NCBI GenBank assembly: GCA_945869265.1
Contig: CAMBOI010000008.1
Location: forward strand, 19,720-83,719
Reading direction: 5' to 3'
Source: an uncultured Prevotella sp.
Lineage (GTDB): Bacteria; Bacteroidota; Bacteroidia; Bacteroidales; Bacteroidaceae
DNA: 64,000 nucleotides
Shown: one piece after another, positions 1-8,711 of the stretch
Numbering within the stretch: the first letter of the stretch is position 1
How the letters are laid out: each line of letters begins with the position of its first letter
Notes under the pieces: generated by a model
What the model was told of the DNA's origin: nothing
Seen by the model: only the letters and a program-made list of their open reading frames with translations
Databases searched by the model: none
Translations under genes and position numbers: made by a program

Positions 1-1
1 A

Positions 2-685
2 GCGTCGTATGAGGACTGTGCCAGGGTGAATCGTGTCAGTGAGCAGACTCACGTGCCGTGTTTTGTGGCGTATTATCGCAGGTATCTACCATATTTCCAG
101 AAGGTGAAAAGTATTATCTGCGATGGTGTGATAGGGGATATAGTGAGTGTGCAGATAAGATTTGCCGTGCCACCGAGAGATCTCGACTATAGTCATCCTG
201 AGAATCTGCCTTGGCGACTGCAACCGGATATTGCAGGCGGAGGATATTTCTATGACTTGGCGCCACATCAGTTGGACTTGTTGCAGGATATCTTCGGAGT
301 GATAATCGAGGCGCATGGAATATGCTCAAATCGTGCTGGATTGTATCAGGTGGAGGATTCTGTAAGCGCATGCTTTAAGTTTGAAAACGGACTCTCGGGT
401 AGTGGTTCTTGGTGCTTCGTGGCATATGAAAGTGCCAAGGAAGACCGTATTGAGGTTGTGGGCACCAAGGGGCAACTGAGTTTCTCGGTGTTTACGTATG
501 AACCTATTACACTGACGACGTCAGACGGAATCCAAACGATAACAGTGCCTAATCCGCCGTATGTGCAATATCCACTAATCAAGAGTGTGATAGAGCATTT
601 ACAGGGACTCGACATGTGCACATGCACAAGTATTTCAGCCACGCCCGTGAATTGGGCAATGGACAGAATTTTGGGGAAATTTTAA
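2..685 (+). CDS. Gfo/Idh/MocA-family oxidoreductase, C-terminal part (5' end outside window)
   Basis: The reading frame is open from the first bases of the window and runs to a TAA at 683-685, so the gene starts upstream and only its last 228 or so residues are here. A GTG at 26 is internal, because the frame before it reads like the family (a stretch ending in EDCARVNRVSEQ). The visible part matches the C-terminal substrate-binding domain of NAD(P)-dependent sugar or inositol dehydrogenases. It has the YYRRYLPYF segment after the hinge, a GGGYFYDLAPHQLDLL segment with the typical conserved histidine, and a closing beta-sheet. The Rossmann domain is off-window, so the cofactor motif cannot be seen. 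The substrate is unknown. A tandem TTAGGAATTAGG-type repeat follows directly. Confidence 0.85.
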   Translation, partial: ASYEDCARVNRVSEQTHVPCFVAYYRRYLPYFQKVKSIICDGVIGDIVSVQIRFAVPPRDLDYSHPENLPWRLQPDIAGGGYFYDLAPHQLDLLQDIFGVIIEAHGICSNRAGLYQVEDSVSACFKFENGLSGSGSWCFVAYESAKEDRIEVVGTKGQLSFSVFTYEPITLTTSDGIQTITVPNPPYVQYPLIKSVIEHLQGLDMCTCTSISATPVNWAMDRILGKF

Positions 686-733
686 TTAGGGATTAGGAAT
701 TAGGAATGAGGAATTAGGAATTAGGGATTAGGA
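686..733. repeat. Short tandem intergenic repeat, TTAGGAATTAGG type
   Basis: The spacer between two genes consists almost wholly of variants of TTAGGAATTAGG and TTAGGGATTAGGAATGAG. The same unit appears at 43853-43900 and 44701-44729. It has no coding capacity and ends within the start region of the next gene. Confidence 0.75.
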
Positions 734-1840
734 ATGAGAGGTGTATTGATTGTGATATTGACGATGATGTTTGCCTTTGTCTCCAAAGCTGAGGACAATG
801 GCAAGGGAACTATTGACTCTATACCACATCTCAACGTGAACCTCAACAATCCCGAATTAGGTGTGATAAGGAAAACGGTGAGGGGATTCAGTGCCATCGA
901 CACCAATTATGTGGAACCGCAACATTACAATTGGGCATTCATGATACAGAACACATATAATTATGACGTGTATCGATTGAGCAGTGCCTATGGACAGGAA
1001 ATATTGCTTTCTCCGGACGTGTTGTTCAGAATAGGCCCTTATTTCGGATGGAGATGGATATTCCTTGGGACAACAATAGAGCTGAAAAACCTTGGAGTGG
1101 ATAACAATTCATTGAAGAAGGAGTTTACGCTCAGTTTGTACAGTGCTCAAATAGGTGTTGACTTGTACTACCGTAGAACTGGAAATGACTATAAGATAAG
1201 AAAGGCGAATTTCGGTAGTGATGACGTTAATGACAAGTTGAAGAGTGTTCCTTTTGACGGACTTAATGTCGGTATTACAGGATTTAATGTCTATTATATT
1301 TTCAATCACAACCGATTCTCATATCCAGCGGCATTTTCCCAAAGCACATGTCAGAAGATTAGTTGCGGTTCGTGGATGGCAGGATTAGGATATACACATC
1401 ATAATCTTGAGCTTGATCACGAAAAACTGAAGCGGGTTGTAGAGGAAACGACCAACAATGAGGTGCAGATAGACAGTTCGCTGATGTTCAACCGACTGAA
1501 ATATGATGATATTAATGTGTCTGTGGGATATGGCTACAACTGGGTGTTTGCGCGTAATTGGTTGCTCGGGGCAAGTTTGTCGTTGGCATTGGCATACAAG
1601 TGGTCGAGTGGTGACACCAACCAACCCGCAGACGATTTCTCATTCAAGAATTTCAATCTCGACGGAGTAGGCAGGATAGGCGTTGTATGGAATAATACGA
1701 AGTGGTATTTTGGCTCTAACGTTATAATGCATAGCTACAACTACAGAAAATCGCGATTTGCCGCGAATAATGTTTTTGGGAGTCTGAATATATACTGTGG
1801 GTTTAATTTTGGTATAAAAAAGTCGTATAGAAAAAAATGA
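734..1840 (+). CDS. DUF4421 family outer-membrane beta-barrel protein
   Basis: A 368-residue protein with an N-terminal signal peptide (hydrophobic LIVILTMMFAFV ending at SKA) and a mature part made of alternating aromatic and hydrophobic strands. Examples are IGPYFGWRWIFLGTTIEL, VSVGYGYNWVFARNWLLG and the last strand near SLNIYCGFNFGI. It matches the Bacteroidetes family DUF4421, whose function is not established; an outer-membrane barrel is inferred from the strand pattern. Its stop overlaps the start of the next gene by four bases (ATGA at 1837-1840), so the two are translationally coupled. The start ATG at 734 is the first one that leaves a full signal peptide, and it lies at the edge of the TTAGG repeat. 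Confidence 0.8.
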   Translation: MRGVLIVILTMMFAFVSKAEDNGKGTIDSIPHLNVNLNNPELGVIRKTVRGFSAIDTNYVEPQHYNWAFMIQNTYNYDVYRLSSAYGQEILLSPDVLFRIGPYFGWRWIFLGTTIELKNLGVDNNSLKKEFTLSLYSAQIGVDLYYRRTGNDYKIRKANFGSDDVNDKLKSVPFDGLNVGITGFNVYYIFNHNRFSYPAAFSQSTCQKISCGSWMAGLGYTHHNLELDHEKLKRVVEETTNNEVQIDSSLMFNRLKYDDINVSVGYGYNWVFARNWLLGASLSLALAYKWSSGDTNQPADDFSFKNFNLDGVGRIGVVWNNTKWYFGSNVIMHSYNYRKSRFAANNVFGSLNIYCGFNFGIKKSYRKK

Positions 1841-2682
1841 AGTATAGGATTCTGATCATATTGTGTGTATTCCCCCTTTTGAACATTAAGGGTCAAAAAG
1901 GGCTGGCAACGGACAGCATAAATGTTGTCGGATGGCTCAACGAGGCGCGCAAACAACCCTCTTCCACTTGCCTGCCAATATTCTTTGCAGAGAAGTTGAT
2001 AGGTAAACCTTATGTGGCACACACACTGGAAATTAATGAAAGGGAGAAACTTGTGGTAAACACACGCCAACTTGACTGCACCACTTTGGTGGAAAATGTA
2101 GTGGCATTGACTTGTGCATTCAAAAGAGGTAATGGGTCGTTTAAGGATTATAAGTATTATCTTAATATAATAAGGTATAGGAACGGGCGTAATACAGGAT
2201 ATGTGTCTCGACTGCATTATTTTACAGAATGGATAGATGACAACTCGCGCAAGGGAATAGTGGCAGAAAGGCAACAACCCAATCCGCCGTTTTCGGCTGT
2301 GCAGACAATAAAGTTGGGATATATGAGCACTCATCCTAACAGTTACAAGGCTTTGAGGAATAATCCAGCTTTGGTGGATGGCATAGCCAAGATGGAACAG
2401 GCTTATTGCGGACGAAAATACAGATATATACCCAAGGCGGCTGTTAAGAACACGACGGCTATGAGGAAGGCGGTGAAGGATGGCGACATAATAGCCATTA
2501 CATGCAAAAAGAAGGGACTCGACATTGCTCATTTAGGCATTGCCGTGTGGAAGAAAGACGGACTTCATCTGCTCAATGCTTCGCAAATCCACAAGAAAGT
2601 TGTATTGGAGCCAATGACTCTCGGAAAGTATCTGTCGAAACATCCGTCGCATACAGGAATAAGAATAATTGAAATATTATAA
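1837..2682 (+). CDS. DUF1460 family, N-acetylmuramoyl-L-alanine amidase-like protein
   Basis: A 281-residue secreted protein with a signal peptide (MKYRILIILCVFPLLNIKGQ). It matches DUF1460, a papain/NlpC-like fold family whose members include peptidoglycan amidase-like enzymes. The likely catalytic cysteine is Cys81 in RQLDCTTLVENVVAL and the likely catalytic histidine is His232 in DIAHLGIAVW, as expected for this superfamily. It would act on cell-wall peptides in the periplasm, but the precise bond cut is not shown. It starts inside the stop of the DUF4421 gene, so both are in one operon with the DUF1232 gene downstream (16-bp gap). Confidence 0.82.
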   Translation: MKYRILIILCVFPLLNIKGQKGLATDSINVVGWLNEARKQPSSTCLPIFFAEKLIGKPYVAHTLEINEREKLVVNTRQLDCTTLVENVVALTCAFKRGNGSFKDYKYYLNIIRYRNGRNTGYVSRLHYFTEWIDDNSRKGIVAERQQPNPPFSAVQTIKLGYMSTHPNSYKALRNNPALVDGIAKMEQAYCGRKYRYIPKAAVKNTTAMRKAVKDGDIIAITCKKKGLDIAHLGIAVWKKDGLHLLNASQIHKKVVLEPMTLGKYLSKHPSHTGIRIIEIL

Positions 2683-2698
2683 ATAAAACAGAAAAGTT

Positions 2699-3082
2699 AT
2701 GGAATTACCAGATTTTATGAGTTTTGCCAACAAGTTTTCACCATCCGACTTTGTCGATAAGGTGGCTCGTATAGCCAAGCGAGCTGGCGCAAAATTGGTT
2801 TACGCAGCGTTGATATTGTACTACACACTGCAGAGTGAAAAGGTGTCGAAAGCCGACAAGGCATTGATTGTAGGTGCTTTAGGATACATGATCAGTCCGT
2901 TTGACGCAGTGCCGGATGCAATACCAATCGTAGGTCTAACTGATGACTTGGCAGTGCTTTTGTATGTACTGAAGAAAGTGTGGGTGGATGTCGAACCGGA
3001 AATCAAGGACAAGGCACGTGCACGACTATCCAAGTGGTTTGATGAAGATGAAATCAAGGAGATAGACGAATTGAAGTTATAA
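2699..3082 (+). CDS. DUF1232 (YkvA-type) small membrane protein
   Basis: A 127-residue protein with the conserved DUF1232 core in its middle: a helix (LVYAALILYYTLQ), then KADKALIVGALGYMISPFDAVPDAIPIVGLTDD and a second hydrophobic stretch. The SPxDxxPD motif is diagnostic of the family, which is widespread and has no firm function. It follows the DUF1460 gene by 16 bases and precedes a strong terminator, so it is the last gene of this operon. The C-terminus is charged (KWFDEDEIKEIDELKL) and probably cytoplasmic. Confidence 0.85.
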   Translation: MELPDFMSFANKFSPSDFVDKVARIAKRAGAKLVYAALILYYTLQSEKVSKADKALIVGALGYMISPFDAVPDAIPIVGLTDDLAVLLYVLKKVWVDVEPEIKDKARARLSKWFDEDEIKEIDELKL

Positions 3083-3091
3083 TCCAGAATT

Positions 3092-3140
3092 ATGTACATC
3101 CGGATATGAGATAGTGTCCGGATGTACATTTATATTTTTT
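3092..3140 (+). terminator. Rho-independent terminator after the DUF1232 gene
   Basis: A perfect 13-bp stem (ATGTACATCCGGA at 3092-3104 with its complement at 3117-3129) and a 12-base loop are followed by a T-rich run. It lies 10 bases after the stop and before the convergent dnaB end, so it may serve both directions. Confidence 0.85.
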
Positions 3141-3163
3141 ATTGGTATTGCAATATTGTTTTG

Positions 3164-4660
3164 TTAGAACGGCATCTGACCATTTTCGTTAGGAGCGAAA
3201 GGACTTTCATTTTCTGGAAAGTTTCCTCCATTCATTTTGGAGCCTACAATCTCGCCACCGCCAATGGGGGCATTATTCAAATTAGAGCTGGTGTCCTCAG
3301 GATTCTCAAATCTCGTAAACTCTCCACGGAAGTTGAGCAGTACATCGCCCGTAGCGCCTTTACGGTGCTTGGCAATGATGATTTGCGCCATGCCATGAAG
3401 GTCTCTTCCGTTTTCGTCTTGATAGATATGATAGTATTCGGGACGGTGAACAAAAAGCACCATGTCGGCATCCTGCTCGATGGCTCCCGACTCGCGAAGG
3501 TCGCTGAGTTGCGGTCGTTTTCCCTCAAGACCTTCGCGTGATTCAACACCACGGTTGAGCTGGCTAAGGGCAAGGATGGGAATGTCGAGCTCCTTGGCAA
3601 TCTGCTTAAGCGAGCGCGATATGGTTGACACCTCTTCCTGACGGCTGCTGAATCTCATGCCGTTGGCATTCATAAGCTGAAGGTAGTCGATCATAATAAT
3701 TTTCACACCATGGTCGCGCACTAATCGGCGTGCCTTTGTTCGCAGTTCAAAAACTGAGAGTCCGGGAGTGTCATCGACATAGAGAGGCGAACCGATGAGA
3801 TTGTTAAGACGTTTGTCGAGGCGTTCCCATTCGTCAGGTTTCAGTTGACCGTTCAAGATCTTACTGCCTTGAATCTCGCAGCAGTTGGAGATAAGTCGGT
3901 TGACAAGCTGCACATTGCTCATTTCGAGTGAGAAGAATGCCATCGGAACCTTGTAGTCGGCTGCAATATTCTTTGCCATAGAAAGGGCGAACGATGTCTT
4001 ACCCATCGCCGGACGCCCGGCAATAATCACAAGGTCGCTGGCTTGCCATCCGCTAGTGATATTGTCGAGTTTGTGATAGCCCGTAGGCACACCAGTAAGA
4101 CCGTCTTTGTTAGCTGCTGCTTTCTGAATCACTTCTACCGCATTTGATATGACAGGGTCAATCTGGGTGTAGTCCTTCTTCATGTTGCGACGTGACAGTT
4201 CGAAGAGTGAGCCCTCAGCTTCCTGCATCAAATCGTCGATGTCCATAGAACCGTCGAACGCCTTTGTCTCTATTTCACTGGCAAACGAGATCAGTTGGCG
4301 TGCAAGGAACTTATGGGCAATGATGCGTGCATGATATTCGATGTTGGCAGACGAGGCCACCTTGTTAGACAAGTCGGCTATATAAATGGCGCCGCCCACC
4401 TTGTCAAGACAACCTTGGCGCTCAAGCTCATCAGTGACTGTAAGTACGTCAACAGGTTTCTCGGCTAAACTAAGATCGCGTATAGCCGAATATATAAGTT
4501 GGTTGCGTTGTTCATAGAAACTCTCGGGAGAGAGTATCTCGCATACCACGGCATAGGCGTCACGGTCGTTCATAAGTGCTCCCAATACTGCCCTTTCCAC
4601 TTCGAGTGCCTGTGGCTGAAGATGAGCGTATGAGGTGTTGTCAATGCTTTTTTTTGCCAT
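3164..4660 (-). CDS. dnaB: Replicative DNA helicase DnaB
   Basis: The hexameric helicase that unwinds DNA at the replication fork. It is 498 residues long from the ATG at 4658-4660 (MAKKSIDN); a further in-frame ATG 30 bases upstream would fall at the likely promoter and is rejected. The N-terminal DnaB domain begins at PQALEVERAVLGALM. The RecA-like C-terminal domain has the Walker A motif GRPAMGKTSFAL, the Walker B region VKIIMIDYLQLM, LALSQLNRGVE and the arginine-finger region SGAIEQDADMVLFVHRPE. No intein interrupts these motifs. It is divergent from ispE, and a TACTTTTG -7 element at 4680-4687 probably drives it. Confidence 0.97.
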   Translation of the reverse strand: MAKKSIDNTSYAHLQPQALEVERAVLGALMNDRDAYAVVCEILSPESFYEQRNQLIYSAIRDLSLAEKPVDVLTVTDELERQGCLDKVGGAIYIADLSNKVASSANIEYHARIIAHKFLARQLISFASEIETKAFDGSMDIDDLMQEAEGSLFELSRRNMKKDYTQIDPVISNAVEVIQKAAANKDGLTGVPTGYHKLDNITSGWQASDLVIIAGRPAMGKTSFALSMAKNIAADYKVPMAFFSLEMSNVQLVNRLISNCCEIQGSKILNGQLKPDEWERLDKRLNNLIGSPLYVDDTPGLSVFELRTKARRLVRDHGVKIIMIDYLQLMNANGMRFSSRQEEVSTISRSLKQIAKELDIPILALSQLNRGVESREGLEGKRPQLSDLRESGAIEQDADMVLFVHRPEYYHIYQDENGRDLHGMAQIIIAKHRKGATGDVLLNFRGEFTRFENPEDTSSNLNNAPIGGGEIVGSKMNGGNFPENESPFAPNENGQMPF

Positions 4661-4679
4661 ATTGTTTTGATTTTGGTTG

Positions 4680-4687
4680 CAAAAGTA
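4680..4687 (-). promoter_or_regulatory. -7 promoter element for dnaB
   Basis: On the minus strand the bases read TACTTTTG, matching the Bacteroidetes TAnnTTTG element, 20 bases before the dnaB start codon. No clear -33 TTG was found, so the assignment is moderate. Confidence 0.5.
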
Positions 4688-4729
4688 CAAAAAATCTCCA
4701 TAAAACTTTCATATTTCAGAATAAATAAT

Positions 4730-4737
4730 TAATTTTG
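4730..4737 (+). promoter_or_regulatory. -7 promoter element for ispE
   Basis: TAATTTTG fits TAnnTTTG and lies 17 bases before the ispE ATG. A TTTC at 4707-4710, 19 bases upstream, is a weak -33 candidate. Confidence 0.5.
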
Positions 4738-4754
4738 CAATAAAAAAAGCGACT

Positions 4755-5600
4755 ATGATAAATTTTCCTATTGCAAAAATCAATCTTGGACTCAATGTTG
4801 TGAGTAAGAGAGACGATGGTTACCATAATTTGGAAACAGTGTTTTATCCTGTGCCAATAAAGGATGCACTTGAGGTTTTTCCTATGGAAGATGGTTTTCC
4901 ATCAGATGTGAGATGTGACTTGAAGGTCACTAATCTCTTCATTGACGGTGACGAACAGAAAAACCTTGTGGTAAAGGCGTACAATATGATAGCTCAGGAT
5001 TATGAGCTTCCAAGAGTGCATGTACATCTTTACAAGCATATCCCGACACAAGCCGGAATGGGTGGAGGTTCGAGTAATTGCGCATATATGATAAGACTTC
5101 TTAACGAGATGTTTTCGTTGGGAATGTCTGACGAGAAGATGATAGGATATGCGGCAAGATTAGGAGCAGATTGTGCGTTCTTCATCAAGGCACAACCTGC
5201 CTATGCTGAAGGTATAGGAGAGAAGCTTCAACCGATTTCGATAGATTTGAGCGGATACAAGATGTTGGTGGTCAGACCGAATATTCCGGTATCTACAAAG
5301 GAGGCATTCTCGTTGATTACTCCACAGGTGCCGAAAAAGAACTGCCTGGATATCGTAAGGCAACCGATAGAGACATGGAAAGACGAACTCGTCAATGACT
5401 TTGAACGTAGTGTCTTTGCCATTCATCCCGAAATAGGGAGGCTGAAGGAAATGATGTATGAGCAAGGGGCTGTATATGCAGCAATGAGCGGCAGTGGAAG
5501 CAGTGTGTTTGGACTGTTCAGTGATACTCCCGACGAAAAATCATTCGTGGGATGTATGGATGAACTCTCTATTTTCACTATCGATATGTCGGATATTTGA
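4755..5600 (+). CDS. ispE: 4-diphosphocytidyl-2-C-methyl-D-erythritol kinase
   Basis: Phosphorylates CDP-methylerythritol in the non-mevalonate isoprenoid pathway, in the cytoplasm. It is 281 residues, the usual length for IspE. The N-terminus has the substrate motif AKINLGL (residues 7-13), the GHMP-kinase ATP loop GMGGGSSN is at 101-108, and the catalytic aspartate is in GADCAFF. The C-terminal GHMP motif is SGSGSSVFG. The gene is alone on this strand. Its last 60 bases overlap the 3' end of the convergent glycosyltransferase gene, which may make the two expressions interfere. Confidence 0.95.
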   Translation: MINFPIAKINLGLNVVSKRDDGYHNLETVFYPVPIKDALEVFPMEDGFPSDVRCDLKVTNLFIDGDEQKNLVVKAYNMIAQDYELPRVHVHLYKHIPTQAGMGGGSSNCAYMIRLLNEMFSLGMSDEKMIGYAARLGADCAFFIKAQPAYAEGIGEKLQPISIDLSGYKMLVVRPNIPVSTKEAFSLITPQVPKKNCLDIVRQPIETWKDELVNDFERSVFAIHPEIGRLKEMMYEQGAVYAAMSGSGSSVFGLFSDTPDEKSFVGCMDELSIFTIDMSDI

Positions 5601-6713
5601 CATCATTCTCCATGTAAGACGAGGGAGATGCGTGATGAGTTGGGCAAGACCACCGTTGCGCATCTTCCGTGGTATGGCAATCCATAACGACAGGGATGTC
5701 AAGGCAAAAAGCCCCCACCATTTGTATGCCCATGACATTTCAAAGACAGACATCAACAACGCCCAGACGAATGTGCTAACAAGCAACATGGAACGTGGGA
5801 TAAGCATTTGCTGAATAGTCTTGTCTATATAGTTGACATTAAGATGCACTATCGAAGTGGGGAGATTTTTCATCATGCTCAGAAGGCAATTTAATTGTGC
5901 GGACATCCATCTTTGGCGCTGGAGTTGGAAATTATCCTCGTTGCCTACTTTCTCGTCAAAGACATCAATATCTTCCACATATTTTATATATATATGTTCG
6001 ATCAAGAGCATTTTCTCTATTTCCCTGTCTTCACCAGCAGTGGAGAGAAGGTGAACGTGAGCTTTGAACCAAAGATAGTCAAAGCACATTCCCGAGCCAA
6101 TGAGGGCTGACGACAGACCTATGTTATTGTGACCTTTGCGGAAGAGAGAGTTGTTGATTTCCTCACTGATACCGTCAAGTTGGGCTATCTGGTTTTCGGC
6201 ATTCTTTGCACAGCGGTGGCATTGTATGGCAGAAAATCCTTGATTGGATATCTCATTTAGCTTTTCAAGAAAGTCGGGTTGAACAATATTATCCGCATCG
6301 AGAATGACGATATTGTCAAAATTGTCGTGTATGTTGTCAATAGCAAACTGCAGGGCTTTAGCCTTGGAGCTATTCTCGAATTGCGGTTGGAGTAGGGTAA
6401 TCGGTAATTTAGACAACTCCGTGTTGGTTTCCTTTAGCATATGATCGGAAACAACAACCACGGAATATTTGTCATGTGGATAGTGCTGTAGGAGGAAAGA
6501 CTTTACAGTGTGAAGGATTACCTTGTCTTCGCCGTATGCAGGGAATATTACGAGATACTTCTTTTGACGAATGTCATCAGGAGTCGGTTCCCTTTTGATA
6601 ATCAGCAATTGTCCAAGGGCATAAGTTATCGCGTAGAAAAATATATATCCTACGGAAAATGCAATAATGCACCATAATACAATGTCAATGACGTGAACGG
6701 CGACCCAAACCAT
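5541..6713 (-). CDS. Membrane family 2 glycosyltransferase with QxxRW motif (last gene of exopolysaccharide operon)
   Basis: A 390-residue inner-membrane glycosyltransferase. An N-terminal membrane helix (residues 8-35) is followed by a GT-A domain with VVSDH, the metal-binding DAD (ILDADNIVQPDF) and the acceptor GED, then the QRQRW motif typical of processive GT2 enzymes. Two or three C-terminal helices follow. It is a close relative of the gene just upstream (both carry LQYAI/LQFAI, the DADNI motif, EEINN and QRxRW), so the pair looks like a tandem duplication. It starts 29 bases inside that neighbour. The sugar it transfers is not known. Its 3' end overlaps ispE by 60 bp. Confidence 0.88.
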   Translation of the reverse strand: MVWVAVHVIDIVLWCIIAFSVGYIFFYAITYALGQLLIIKREPTPDDIRQKKYLVIFPAYGEDKVILHTVKSFLLQHYPHDKYSVVVVSDHMLKETNTELSKLPITLLQPQFENSSKAKALQFAIDNIHDNFDNIVILDADNIVQPDFLEKLNEISNQGFSAIQCHRCAKNAENQIAQLDGISEEINNSLFRKGHNNIGLSSALIGSGMCFDYLWFKAHVHLLSTAGEDREIEKMLLIEHIYIKYVEDIDVFDEKVGNEDNFQLQRQRWMSAQLNCLLSMMKNLPTSIVHLNVNYIDKTIQQMLIPRSMLLVSTFVWALLMSVFEMSWAYKWWGLFALTSLSLWIAIPRKMRNGGLAQLITHLPRLTWRMMSNIRHIDSENREFIHTSHE

Positions 6714-7833
6714 TTATATGAAATAATGACAAAATGACAGAGAATGGAAGTTTGATGAAAGCCCTGTCCCAGCGCTTATCCACAAGGTAGTCGGGAGTGG
6801 CAATAGCGAATACCAATAGTATTATTGCGGCGATAATCCACCATTTTATGGCAAGCGACATGTAGATGAATGGCAGGGCGACACTCATCAGGAATATTAT
6901 ACCCATCATAGGTATGCGTGGCAAAAGCATCCACTGCAGTATTTTATCCACCAAGTCATATTGCTTGTTGTATATTGCGGCAGGCAAGTATTTGATATTC
7001 ATCAAAATGGAATGAAACTGTGTAGATATCCAGCGGCTTCTTTGGCGCTTGAAGTCGGTGGTTGTTCTCACTTTCTCGTCGAACACGAAGATGTTGTCGA
7101 AATAGTCGACGAAAATGTGCTGGCGCATAAGAAGTGCTTCGAGTTCTTTGTCTTCCCATGCAGCCTTGGTCTTGCCAATATTCTCCTTGAACCAGTTGTA
7201 GCTGAATGCCATTCCCGAACCACTTAATGCCGAAGGCAATCCAAGGGAAATATGTCCGAGACGGAACACGGTGTTGTTGATTTCCTCAAATGTTGCATCC
7301 AGAATGGCAGTGGATGTGTCACGGTTCTTGGAAACACGATGAGCCTGTATAGCCTTGGTTCCTGCCGATTCGTATGCATTGTTTATTTCCTCAAGGAATT
7401 CGGGCAATACGATGTTGTCGGCATCAAGAACGACTGCAATATCGTAAATCTTAAATTGTGGAAGATTATTTATTGCATACTGTAATGCCTTACCTTTGGT
7501 GCTTTTCTTGAAGTTGGGCGTGAGAAGAGTGATGGGATATTGTGCCAACTTGAAGTTTGTTATCTCGCTTTGATGGTCGGAGATAACGACAACGTCAAAA
7601 AGGCGCTGCGGATACATTTGTCCTAAGACAGAATTTACCGTTCTTTCGATAACCTTGTCACATTTGTAAGCCGGTATAAGAACGATAATTCTGTTCTGCC
7701 TCTTGGACTTGACCACCTTCGTGCCTCTCTTGATTTGGGAGGCAATGACAAACACGGTGAAATATGCAACTGTAGCAGTAACAGTCACGAACAGTAATCC
7801 GTCAACGATATATAAAATCCACCAAAAATCCAT
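6685..7833 (-). CDS. Membrane family 2 glycosyltransferase with QxxRW motif
   Basis: A 382-residue enzyme with an N-terminal membrane segment (residues 9-32), a GT-A domain carrying the DAD motif in VVLDADNIVLPEF, the catalytic WEDKE region, and QRSRW near residue 250. The C-terminus has strongly hydrophobic helices. QxxRW is typical of polymerising or membrane-coupled GT2 enzymes such as cellulose or hyaluronan synthases, so it may add several residues of one sugar; that is inference. It lies two bases after the stop of the preceding glycosyltransferase gene and overlaps the next one by 29 bases, consistent with tight translational coupling. Confidence 0.88.
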   Translation of the reverse strand: MDFWWILYIVDGLLFVTVTATVAYFTVFVIASQIKRGTKVVKSKRQNRIIVLIPAYKCDKVIERTVNSVLGQMYPQRLFDVVVISDHQSEITNFKLAQYPITLLTPNFKKSTKGKALQYAINNLPQFKIYDIAVVLDADNIVLPEFLEEINNAYESAGTKAIQAHRVSKNRDTSTAILDATFEEINNTVFRLGHISLGLPSALSGSGMAFSYNWFKENIGKTKAAWEDKELEALLMRQHIFVDYFDNIFVFDEKVRTTTDFKRQRSRWISTQFHSILMNIKYLPAAIYNKQYDLVDKILQWMLLPRIPMMGIIFLMSVALPFIYMSLAIKWWIIAAIILLVFAIATPDYLVDKRWDRAFIKLPFSVILSLFHINGLGRRSRH

Positions 7834-7835
7834 AT

Positions 7836-8711
7836 TCAGTTTTTTAAGAAATCAATCACACCTTTAATTGTTGCTTGTGCAAGCTTTGGCTTGGCGCAAA
7901 GAATGTTTTTCAATATGTCTCTTGTTGCGACAATGCATATCATGTATAGATACGACAGTAATCTGAAATGTTCGGAATTCCTTTTTATGAAGAGAAGCCG
8001 GTTGCGTGTCAGATAATATGTCTTCAAAGGACTGTTTGCTCCAGTGCTTTGGCTTTCTTTGTGATAAACCGTTGCAGAGGGCTCATACCATATTTGATAA
8101 CCATTGCGCTTCATCATCATCGACCAGTCCATCTCCTCATAATACAAGAAATAACATTCCGGAATTAGTCCTACCTTGTTGACAGTGTCTCTTCTTGCCA
8201 TCATGGCTGCCCCATGAGCGAATGCTGTCTGTCGGGGAGTGTCATATTGCCCTATGTCAGCCTCGTCATATCCGATGCCACGATTGCGGCAGGTGATAAG
8301 TGACATTGGCGTGAATCCGGCATATTGTATGTGCCGATCGCCATAGAAGAAACGAATCTTGGGGCACACTATCCCAATATGTTCAGATGTATCGATACGC
8401 TTTATCAGCATGTCAATGTCGTTCATGCTTACCTCAGTGTCGTTGTTGACGAAAAAGAGGTATTTGCCTTGAGCATGCCTAATGCCGAGATTATTGCCAC
8501 CTGCAAATCCCAAGTTTCTTTCACTACGAATGCATTTCACATTAGCATAGCGAGAGGCAATCGTCTCCGCTTCGTTATTGGCAGAGCCGTTATCAACTAC
8601 AATCACCTCAGTATCGTTATGGTCGAATGTCAGATGGTCGAGCAACGCACAGGTGTCACGCAATCCATTGTAGTTGACGGTTATGACAGATAGCCTATAC
8701 TCTCGATGCAC
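7836..8711 (-). CDS. Family 2 glycosyltransferase, rhamnosyltransferase-like
   Basis: A 291-residue cytoplasmic-face glycosyltransferase. It opens with the nucleotide-sugar fold SVITVNYNGLRDTCALLDHL, has the metal-binding NNDTEV motif after GGNNLGIRHAQGKYLFF, and ends with YYEEMDWSMMMKRNGY and a short hydrophobic tail. This layout is that of non-processive GT2 enzymes often annotated as rhamnosyltransferases; the actual sugar cannot be read from the sequence. It overlaps the polymerase gene by 17 bases and belongs to the exopolysaccharide operon. Confidence 0.87.
   Translation of the reverse strand: MHREYRLSVITVNYNGLRDTCALLDHLTFDHNDTEVIVVDNGSANNEAETIASRYANVKCIRSERNLGFAGGNNLGIRHAQGKYLFFVNNDTEVSMNDIDMLIKRIDTSEHIGIVCPKIRFFYGDRHIQYAGFTPMSLITCRNRGIGYDEADIGQYDTPRQTAFAHGAAMMARRDTVNKVGLIPECYFLYYEEMDWSMMMKRNGYQIWYEPSATVYHKESQSTGANSPLKTYYLTRNRLLFIKRNSEHFRLLSYLYMICIVATRDILKNILCAKPKLAQATIKGVIDFLKN

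Noticed and set aside
3164..4660. Intein or frameshift in dnaB
   Set aside because: Walker A, Walker B and arginine-finger regions follow each other at normal distances in one frame.
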